Origin: a virus
Reading direction: 5' to 3' (one strand)
Virus record (IMG/VR): IMGVR_UViG_3300032116_000431
Span: 1 to 43,010 of that record
Length of the DNA stretch: 43,010 bases
The notes under the pieces are model-generated. The model had not been told where the DNA came from. It did not search any database and saw only the letters and a list, made by a program, of their open reading frames with translations. The translations under genes and the position numbers were made by a program. Positions 33,279 to 39,033 of the stretch are shown in pieces (positions within the stretch are counted from its first letter, which is position 1; every line of letters begins with the position of its first letter).

Positions 33279-34122
33279 AGAGTTTTACTCCCGTCAGGTT
33301 TACAGAGAAAATGGACTGAACTCGAGCCATGATCGCCGTCGCATGATCAGGCTCAAATTTATACATCAACATCTTCAGAGCTTTATCCAGACCGATACGC
33401 TTCACCTTGTTGGCGGTATGGACGAGATCGCGCGTTGACAGCGCGTAGTCCCACTGTGTTGTGCGGCTCTCTTGTGCAAAGGTCAGGAGCCTACTAGCGA
33501 ACTGGCGCTCCTGAACCGCCGGAGTTGGGCTGAGCGTCAGTTCGATCAGCTTCTTCTCATCGGCTTCCGGCATGTAGCCTACTTCAATGAAATCGAAGCG
33601 GCTTCGAAGTGCCTCATTGAGCTGGTAGGTTCCTGCGTAGCCAGGATTCATGGTTCCCACTACAAAGAGATCTGCCCCCTGCTTCAGTGAGAACTTTCTC
33701 CCGAGAGAAGAACATTCCACAGACTTCCGGTAGTCTGCTACCGAGAACACCATGCTCTGAACCTGTGGCCGAAGAGTGTTCACCTCCTCGAGGACCAGCA
33801 CTGCTGCTCCGACTTCATTTGCGGTCTCGATCGCCAGGGGCAGCGATCCGAGGGTGAAGAACACGCTGTCGCCCTCGAGTCCGAAAGAACCGATGAGCTG
33901 TACCTCGTCGGTTCCCACGTTGCAGTTCTCTCGGATCATGGGAATCTCGTTCCTGGCGCACCACTCCTCAACCGAGAGAGTTTTACCGCTACCCTTCGGT
34001 CCTTTTAGAATGATGGCATCTCCCCAGGCGAGTTTGTCTACGAGGTCTAAGAGTCCGACCTCGATGTAATTAGGATCCTTGGAGGGGATAAGGTCACTAG
34101 CCGACATCTTTACGATTTTCAT
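33265..34122 (-). CDS. MoxR/CobS-like AAA+ ATPase
   Basis: 285 aa, ATG with AGGAG 6 bases upstream. Walker A GPKGSGKT at 41-48, Walker B-type VLVLEEVN at 108-115, sensor VVGTMNP near 154-160 and ALRSRFDFIEVG near 171-182 (arginine finger region) define a MoxR-family AAA+ protein. The MoxR/CobS partner is a VWA/CobT protein, present downstream in the same operon. Phage-encoded pairs of this kind are known in some marine phages (CobS-like genes), where the role is unclear. Possible jobs are remodelling a host or phage complex. Confidence 0.85.
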   Translation of the reverse strand: MKIVKMSASDLIPSKDPNYIEVGLLDLVDKLAWGDAIILKGPKGSGKTLSVEEWCARNEIPMIRENCNVGTDEVQLIGSFGLEGDSVFFTLGSLPLAIETANEVGAAVLVLEEVNTLRPQVQSMVFSVADYRKSVECSSLGRKFSLKQGADLFVVGTMNPGYAGTYQLNEALRSRFDFIEVGYMPEADEKKLIELTLSPTPAVQERQFASRLLTFAQESRTTQWDYALSTRDLVHTANKVKRIGLDKALKMLMYKFEPDHATAIMARVQSIFSVNLTGVKLYGHV

Positions 34123-34181
34123 GTGTTACTCCTAAGCCCGGATGGCTAAAAAGTTTATGACTCATACTTTGAAGTTTTGCC

Positions 34182-34210
34182 TTGACGACTGAAAAGGCTT
34201 CTGTTATTGA
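34182..34210 (+). promoter_or_regulatory. Candidate promoter with start codon at the expected TSS
   Basis: TTGACG at 34182-34187 resembles a -35 box; 17 bases later TATTGA (34205-34210) is a weak -10. Transcription would start about base 34217, which is the A of the next gene's ATG. No Shine-Dalgarno site is present, so the transcript may be leaderless. The divergent ATPase gene starts at 34122. Confidence 0.4.
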
Positions 34211-34216
34211 TTTTAC

Positions 34217-34459
34217 ATGAGTGAAATCGACCTCACCCGCTTGTCTCACGAGCAGTTCCTTCAGGGATTTGCGGATACCGTCCTGGGACTACTTAGAGAT
34301 CATAGAGTCTCACTAATTGTTTCTCGTCCTGATGGAGTAATCACCTTCATTAATCCATTGATTCTTAAGGAGATTCCGCAAGAGGCACTAGCGCACACAC
34401 TTCTGGAGAGCTGGTCGGAGGAAGATGTGGTCTCTTTCCTTGAGCATGTCTATGGGTGA
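34217..34459 (+). CDS. Small protein, possibly leaderless start
   Basis: 80 aa, soluble alpha/beta (LTRLSHEQFLQGFADTVLG, RVSLIVSRPDGVITFINPLIL). No family recognised. No ribosome site is visible before the ATG and a -10-like box lies 6 bases upstream. First gene of the short ParB operon, with the next gene overlapping its end by 8 bases. Confidence 0.5.
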   Translation: MSEIDLTRLSHEQFLQGFADTVLGLLRDHRVSLIVSRPDGVITFINPLILKEIPQEALAHTLLESWSEEDVVSFLEHVYG

Positions 34460-34751
34460 GCTGGTCCAGTTTCCAAAGAAGACCTCTGAGATGATGCCAG
34501 CTCATGCGGTCGATCTTCGGAGGGTGATTCAAGAGATACGGAAGCTGGTCGAGGTCTATGGATCGGACACGGATGAGATGTGGGTTGCCTTTGAAACCCG
34601 GATGAAGACCCTGATCTGTGGCTACACCAAGTTCGAGGTTGAGCCAGATGAGGCGGGCGGAAAGGTGGTGACTATTTTCACCGATTCCGTTGTCGGATAT
34701 TGTGGTTTCAGCGTTCTTGTGTACAACGAGTTACTTACTTTTAAAAAGTAA
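34452..34751 (+). CDS. Small soluble protein
   Basis: 99 aa from ATG 34452 (a second ATG lies at 34446; both follow TTGAGC). Mostly helical N-terminus (HAVDLRRVIQEIRKLVEVYG), strand-rich C-terminus (KVVTIFTDSVVGYCGFSVLVY). No recognised motif. Overlaps the upstream gene by 8 bases and precedes the ParB gene by 50 bases. Function unknown. Confidence 0.5.
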   Translation: MGELVQFPKKTSEMMPAHAVDLRRVIQEIRKLVEVYGSDTDEMWVAFETRMKTLICGYTKFEVEPDEAGGKVVTIFTDSVVGYCGFSVLVYNELLTFKK

Positions 34752-34801
34752 GTATTTTCAGTAACAATTATCTTACCCGCAAAGCCATAGGAGGCATGGG
34801 T

Positions 34802-35629
34802 ATGAGTCTGTTCTCTACTGACACGATTGCGATTGGTGCAGATGATATTGTTGTTGGTAACAACATCAAGAATATCCGTACGTTCTTCAACACGGACCAT
34901 ATGAATGAGCTGCGTGAGAGCATTCAGCTCGAGGGGCTGATGCAGCCGCTTGTTGTCATGCCCATTGAGGATGAGAACGGCAACGAGGTATTCGAGTTGG
35001 TCGCTGGTGAGCGGCGCCTTCGTGCGATCAAGATGATCCGTGAGGACGATCCCGACTTCTACAAGGAAGGTGTTCCCTGTGTCACCTTCGAGGGCACGCT
35101 CGATAGCGCGAAGTACATCAACGCGATTGAGAACGTCGAGCGTGAGAACATTGACGATATTGATCTGGCGGCCTGGATTTTCCAGCGGTGTGAGATCGAG
35201 GGCGTGTCCCAGACCGACTTGGCCCAGCGGATGCATAAGTCGGCCGCGTGGGTCAACTTCCGAGTGACCTTCCACACCAAGGCCACTGACGTTCTGAAGG
35301 ATGCTGTTCGCACTGGCCTTGTCAGCTTCTCGGCTGCCTACCACATCGCGAAGAACATGAGCCAGGAAGAGCAGATTGAGTGGATCAACAAGGCCAAGAA
35401 GCTCAACGAGAAGATCTCAGTTGAGCAGGCTGAGAACTCAGGCTCGAGCACTCCGCGGGTCAAGCGCCCTGGGAAGGGATCGCGGGAGCGCATGCTGAGG
35501 CGTACGGATGACCTTGCTGACAAGGGCAATGAGCTCGGACGCGGCATGGCACTGATGCTGCGTTGGGTTGACGGCCTTCTCCCGGATGAGGAAGTTCAGG
35601 AGATGGTCGCTTTCGAGGAGCAGAAGTGA
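34802..35629 (+). CDS. parB: ParB-like DNA-binding/nuclease-domain protein
   Basis: 275 aa from ATG 34802; AGGAGG sits 7 bases upstream of it and only 1 base from the ATG at 34796. The N-terminal ParB/Srx-type domain has IRTFFNTDHMNELRESIQ, LMQPLVV and the signature VAGERRLRAIKMI (GERR, CTP-binding box region). An HTH near residues 140-155 (SQTDLAQRMHKSAAWVNFRV) would bind DNA. The C-terminus is charged. Phage ParB homologues act in DNA partition, as nucleases, or in genome organisation. No ParA or parS-like repeat is seen nearby, so a non-partition role is likely. Confidence 0.85.
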   Translation: MSLFSTDTIAIGADDIVVGNNIKNIRTFFNTDHMNELRESIQLEGLMQPLVVMPIEDENGNEVFELVAGERRLRAIKMIREDDPDFYKEGVPCVTFEGTLDSAKYINAIENVERENIDDIDLAAWIFQRCEIEGVSQTDLAQRMHKSAAWVNFRVTFHTKATDVLKDAVRTGLVSFSAAYHIAKNMSQEEQIEWINKAKKLNEKISVEQAENSGSSTPRVKRPGKGSRERMLRRTDDLADKGNELGRGMALMLRWVDGLLPDEEVQEMVAFEEQK

Positions 35630-35630
35630 C

Positions 35631-35750
35631 ATGAGAGTAATCCCGGGACGACCCGTGATCACCTACAAGAAGGTTGGCAGCCGAATCGGGATCTTCGAGG
35701 TGGTCCTGGGAGATGGGTATGCTGAGCTTCAGTGGCTCAGCTACCTCTAA
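35631..35750 (+). CDS. Very small gene after ParB
   Basis: 39 codons, ATG 1 base after the ParB stop; the ParB stop region GTGAC supplies a weak ribosome site. Product begins MRVIPGRPVITYKKVG and ends ELQWLSYL, a small beta-rich peptide. Its stop is followed at once by a perfect terminator, and the frame is well formed, which supports a real gene. Function unknown. Confidence 0.5.
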   Translation: MRVIPGRPVITYKKVGSRIGIFEVVLGDGYAELQWLSYL

Positions 35751-35753
35751 ACT

Positions 35754-35784
35754 AAGAGCCCCGTCGTAAGACGGGGCTCTTTTT
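35754..35784 (+). terminator. Rho-independent terminator of the ParB operon
   Basis: AAGAGCCCCGTC (35754-35765) and GACGGGGCTCTT (35770-35781) form a perfect 12-bp stem with a GTAA loop, followed by a T-run. The A-rich left side makes it bidirectional, also usable by the convergent gene ending at 35803. Confidence 0.9.
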
Positions 35785-35802
35785 AGCTGTTTCTTATTCT
35801 TT

Positions 35803-36174
35803 TTAATTCACGCTTCTATACAGTGATCCAATTCCATGTTTAAAGGAACTCCTCAGACGCTCGTATCCAAGACCTCTGTTCTCAAGTGCGGATGCTTTTT
35901 GAATACGATTACGCATCCCACCCGGACCCGTTAAGGCAGCTTGAGCCTGTTCCCTAAGATCCCCCGAAGCTCTTTCTGCTCGATCCTTAAGTCGCCAAAG
36001 TTGATTCTGTGTTTGATCTTGAGCAGTGGTCCTTAGTGAACTTGATGGGAGTGTGTTGATATTTTTAATTCTATTAGAGATTGCTCTTTCAACAAAATTT
36101 GGACTCAGCGCGGATTTTTCCATCCAAAGTGGATGATCAGAAAGAAGCAGGTCATAAGCAGCGAGTTTGTTCAC
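35803..36174 (-). CDS. Small tagged protein (AYDLLLSDHPLW type)
   Basis: 123 aa, GTG start (GGGAG 7 bases upstream). N-terminus MNKLAAYDLLLSDHPLWMEK is nearly the same as that of 36237-36584 (MDKIAAYEMLLAEHPLW), which shows a shared N-terminal module. The remainder is helical and polar, with little resemblance to the partner beyond the tag. It probably belongs to the virion-associated set. Function unknown. Confidence 0.6.
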   Translation of the reverse strand: MNKLAAYDLLLSDHPLWMEKSALSPNFVERAISNRIKNINTLPSSSLRTTAQDQTQNQLWRLKDRAERASGDLREQAQAALTGPGGMRNRIQKASALENRGLGYERLRSSFKHGIGSLYRSVN

Positions 36175-36236
36175 TTTGAAACTCCCAATGCTACTGCACT
36201 TTTGAGACGTTAATGATACCTGACTTGAAAAGAACC

Positions 36237-36584
36237 TTACATACCTGGCGGCATCGCTTGATTTTTCAGAAACTGTCCAAAAGGCGTCTGGGACATTCTG
36301 TTTAATCCTTGGTAGGCATCCACCATTCCCTGGCCTACTCGTTTGTTCATGTCATATTTAAATCCCCTTAGTCGTTGTGAGATTGTAGGAGGCCTAGTCA
36401 TTGGCTTAAGCGCCGCTGCCTCGAAGGGGGAACGAAATGGTTTGATCATACTCTTAATTCCCGTCCCCACTTGCTGTAAGCCTTGCCCAAATTGCTTAAA
36501 TCCCAGTATTGCAACCTTCTCATGGTCTTCCGTCCACAATGGATGCTCTGCTAGGAGCATCTCGTACGCAGCAATCTTATCCAT
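36237..36584 (-). CDS. Small tagged protein, sister of the preceding gene
   Basis: 115 aa, ATG with AGGAG 6 bases upstream. N-terminal MDKIAAYEMLLAEHPLW followed by HEKVAILGF, then a helical, basic, Gly/Gln-rich tail (FGQGLQQVGTGIKSMIKPF). Two adjacent genes share this tag but diverge after it. I associate such AYxxLLxxHPLW starts with small genes in uncultured phages (from memory only). Confidence 0.6.
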   Translation of the reverse strand: MDKIAAYEMLLAEHPLWTEDHEKVAILGFKQFGQGLQQVGTGIKSMIKPFRSPFEAAALKPMTRPPTISQRLRGFKYDMNKRVGQGMVDAYQGLNRMSQTPFGQFLKNQAMPPGM

Positions 36585-36593
36585 ACTGCGCTC

Positions 36594-37556
36594 CTATGCT
36601 ATAGCGCCTTTTGAAAAGTCAATCACAATCGACTTGATTGTGACTTCGTAGTGGTTTGCAAGAGTTTGAGTATTAGTAGTCGCCTCTACAGACACCTGCA
36701 GATGATCATTGGTTTCTGCCACATTTGAAGCAACCATACCTGAGCCGAGTGAGAGCGGGGAGTGCGTAAGCGTATCAAATTTTCTAATAGCGCTCATTGC
36801 GGGAGGAGCACCCCCGCTTAGCACCTGCAGGCATGTTCCTCGAACTATGATATTTCTATTCGTGGCAAGGCCCCCGCCTGTATTAGCTATATGAATTGTT
36901 GCCTGGATGTGGATCTCACTGTTGTTGGAGTCTGGTCCAGCCAAACTCCCAGAACAGAAGGTTGCTCCGGGTAGCCCACCCGAGGGCTTCAGGTTGAAAG
37001 CAATCCCGAAATTATCTCCAAGCGCAGGAGTACCAATGCGATTGACAATCGCAGCGATGCTGACATGAACTCTAGTGCCCACAGCCATCGGAATCTGCTG
37101 AGCAGTGCCGACATTGACCGCCCAGGCTCCCTCGAGGCTGATTGCGGTCAGCTCAGACTCGCTGTGGCTCCCGACCATGACAGAGCCGGTAGTGTCACCG
37201 CCTCCGCCCATGTCGACCACCAGATCTCCTTCGATCGAGACAGCGCCAGTCAGATCAAGTGTCGGCTCTGCCTCTACGGCTGCGACTGGATCTTCTGCTT
37301 CAGTCTCTACGAACAGCGCGTGCCATCTTCCAGCGCTCGAGTTGTAGGTAGGCTCAATGACTGTCTCATCATCGTCCGTCTCTGAGTTCCCATAGACAAA
37401 GGAGAACAGACGGTTGATGTCCTTCACGAGGATCAGCTGCCCGTCTTCTGTATCTGTAACGGGAAGCAAGCGGAGCGTTGCAATGTCTGCAACAGGATCC
37501 TGGAGTAGATCTCCAGTCACAATTCCACTTCTACGGCGAAAAATTCTGCGGCTCAT
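36594..37556 (-). CDS. Fibre-like or receptor-contact virion protein
   Basis: 320 aa. N-terminal 90 residues resemble the start of phage fibre-type proteins: DPVADIATLRLLPVTDTEDGQL, then a LFSFVYGNSETDDDETVIEP and a GRWHALF strand. The remainder is beta-rich with TGSVMVGSHSESELTAIS and a final HYEVTIKSIVIDF. Start overlaps the previous gene's stop. Could be a head fibre or tail fibre tip. No chaperone or known receptor domain was recognised. Confidence 0.5.
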   Translation of the reverse strand: MSRRIFRRRSGIVTGDLLQDPVADIATLRLLPVTDTEDGQLILVKDINRLFSFVYGNSETDDDETVIEPTYNSSAGRWHALFVETEAEDPVAAVEAEPTLDLTGAVSIEGDLVVDMGGGGDTTGSVMVGSHSESELTAISLEGAWAVNVGTAQQIPMAVGTRVHVSIAAIVNRIGTPALGDNFGIAFNLKPSGGLPGATFCSGSLAGPDSNNSEIHIQATIHIANTGGGLATNRNIIVRGTCLQVLSGGAPPAMSAIRKFDTLTHSPLSLGSGMVASNVAETNDHLQVSVEATTNTQTLANHYEVTIKSIVIDFSKGAIA

Positions 37557-37921
37557 ACCGGCACCACCAAGCCCACCCAGGCGTCAAGAACGGGAGAAGT
37601 TCCCGAGACAGCTGTGACCTGCAAGTATATCTGGCTTAGCCCCTGAACCTCAATGGTTGCTATATCTGAGGCATTTACATTCATAGCCTCTCCCTGATGC
37701 CACATCCCGCTGATGGGTGAGTACCACCAGACCTGAACTGTAAAGACTGGATCGGTGCCCGCTACCTTGAAGAGCAGGTGAATGAACTCATTTCTCTGCA
37801 GCGCGATCCCATCTCCGATGGAGGACGGAGCTGCTGTGGTAGCCGTGACTCCCGCTAAGATTCTACGGCTATTTGCGGATGTTCCGGAGATTGCTGACCG
37901 GACGACGACCTTCTTGGACAT
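37553..37921 (-). CDS. Small beta-rich protein next to the fibre-like gene
   Basis: 122 aa from ATG 37921 (GAGG 5 bases upstream; ATG 37942 lacks a site). Beta-rich (VVVRSAISGTSANSRR, VFTVQVWWYSPISGMWHQG, SQIYLQVTAVSGT, ending AWVGLVVPV), like a small fibre or decoration partner. Coupled to the 320-residue gene by an ATGA overlap. Function inferred from context. Confidence 0.5.
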   Translation of the reverse strand: MSKKVVVRSAISGTSANSRRILAGVTATTAAPSSIGDGIALQRNEFIHLLFKVAGTDPVFTVQVWWYSPISGMWHQGEAMNVNASDIATIEVQGLSQIYLQVTAVSGTSPVLDAWVGLVVPV

Positions 37922-37990
37922 GTGAACCTCGTTGAACGGCATGACTATAACACCCAGTCATGGCGTTATACGAGTCCTGCCGATGTGGAA

Positions 37991-38034
37991 GAACTGGAAA
38001 TATCACTTCCAGAGGAAGTGACTTCTTCCAGTTC
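37991..38034. promoter_or_regulatory. Nested inverted repeat between divergent genes
   Basis: Outer arms GAACTGGAA (37991-37999) and TTCCAGTTC (38026-38034), inner arms TCACTTCC (38003-38010) and GGAAGTGA (38014-38021) with a 3-base loop. The element is 34-77 bases upstream of the -35 box of the plus-strand promoter and near the possible minus-strand -10 (GTTATA at 37965-37970). An operator or structured RNA leader are both possible. Confidence 0.5.
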
Positions 38035-38067
38035 GAAACCTCAGACTCGCGAGTTTACCCCTGAGAT

Positions 38068-38096
38068 TTGACAAGGAAGCCTTGGGGATCTAAGAT
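38068..38096 (+). promoter_or_regulatory. Sigma70-like promoter
   Basis: TTGACA (38068-38073, consensus -35), 17-base spacer, TAAGAT (38091-38096, 4 of 6 for the -10). Reads toward the gene at 38140, leaving a 35-40 base leader with GGAG before the ATG. The best sigma70 match in the window. Confidence 0.75.
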
Positions 38097-38139
38097 AACC
38101 CTACATCCACGTTGGGTGGTTTTTCCAAACGGAGTTTTT

Positions 38140-38442
38140 ATGTCCCTTCGACACAGAACCAACGCCGCTGAGACCGTCCTTCTTCTGTCATCACTTCTGC
38201 GTACGCAGGTCGGAGATGACAACAACCCATCCCCGCTACTGCTTCAGCTTATGAAGCAGGGGAAGTCCCCGGAGGAGATCGAGCTGTCGCAAGACATCGC
38301 TCTCCTCGCAGCAGACATCATGGATGCGCTTGGAGAGGCGTCAGCTAAAAATGAGATGAAGAAGGTAGGCCCGAAGATTCTTGGGCTTCTACTCTTCGCT
38401 ATTCCAGAGCTTCAAGAAGATATCGATGCGCTAAAACGCTGA
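38140..38442 (+). CDS. Small helical protein under its own promoter
   Basis: 100 aa, ATG with GGAG 5 bases upstream. All-helical: TNAAETVLLLSSLLRTQVG, LSQDIALLAADIMDALG and VGPKILGLLLFAIPELQED. No recognised family. It is the only plus-strand gene in a minus-strand region, has its own strong promoter, and ends 12 bases inside the convergent gene 38431-38994. A possible early or regulatory role. Confidence 0.6.
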   Translation: MSLRHRTNAAETVLLLSSLLRTQVGDDNNPSPLLLQLMKQGKSPEEIELSQDIALLAADIMDALGEASAKNEMKKVGPKILGLLLFAIPELQEDIDALKR

Positions 38443-38994
38443 CATTGCGTAGTCAACGGCCCTGCTGGCAAGCGGTCCTTGAGGGTCGAGCGGGTTCATT
38501 GTCGGCAATGGACTCGCTCCTCCCTCAAAGGTAGCTGCATTAGCTACACGCTTTCTAAGACCCATCTTTTGAAGAAGTGCCTTTGCCGCATCCGCCTTGG
38601 CAGTCGTAAGTGCATAGGCAGGACCCATTACCTGAGCCCCTTCATTCATACTTTGAATCGTCGGGGCGGCTCCGGCTGCCATCTCTTGCAGCCTTCCGCC
38701 AGCCCGGCCAAGTGCCTGCATCGTCCGATTCGGGCTCTGCATGGCCTTCAACGCACTACCAGGCGTTAGTACTGCCTCCTTTTCCATCTCATCCCGGAAG
38801 AAATACAGAACTTCCGGGCTTAGGATCGAGGCTGTCTTTCGCATCTGGGCCTTAGCCTTCGTAATCTTACCATTCTTGGTACGAATTTTTTCTGTTAAAG
38901 AGACACCATCGACCCGAGCTTCACGATCTAACGATCCGCGGGTCTTTCCATTTACAGAGGACATTGACGAGGAGATAGACTCAGAGCGGTACAT
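38431..38994 (-). CDS. Tagged virion-type protein
   Basis: 187 aa, ATG with GGAG 6 bases upstream. Residues 1-45 are basic and disordered. MRKTASILSPEVLYFFRDEMEKEAVL (about residues 51-76) contains both a K-T-A-S site and the FFRDEMEKEA tag. The C-terminal 110 residues are helical and Gly/Ala-rich (GRAGGRLQEMAAGAAPTIQ). Same module order as 21197 and 15308, so a virion-associated role is proposed. Function unknown. Confidence 0.6.
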   Translation of the reverse strand: MYRSESISSSMSSVNGKTRGSLDREARVDGVSLTEKIRTKNGKITKAKAQMRKTASILSPEVLYFFRDEMEKEAVLTPGSALKAMQSPNRTMQALGRAGGRLQEMAAGAAPTIQSMNEGAQVMGPAYALTTAKADAAKALLQKMGLRKRVANAATFEGGASPLPTMNPLDPQGPLASRAVDYAMSAF

Positions 38995-39010
38995 GAAAAG
39001 CTCCAGCTAA

Positions 39011-39028
39011 AGAAGGGCCCGAAGGCCC
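39011..39028 (-). terminator. Hairpin terminator after the topoisomerase gene
   Basis: Read on the minus strand, GGGCC-TTCG-GGCCC is a 5-bp stem with a UUCG tetraloop followed by TTCTTT, 6 bases after the stop at 39034. Short stem but very stable loop. Confidence 0.6.
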
Positions 39029-39033
39029 GGTAT

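Noticed and set aside
37960-38060. 35-codon plus-strand frame with a CRCGR motif
   Set aside because: No ribosome site, overlaps the inverted repeat and ends before the promoter; kept only as a remark.
38068-38139. Upstream TTG start for the 38140 gene
   Set aside because: The TTG is the first codon-like triplet of a TTGACA -35 box, and the downstream ATG has its own ribosome site.
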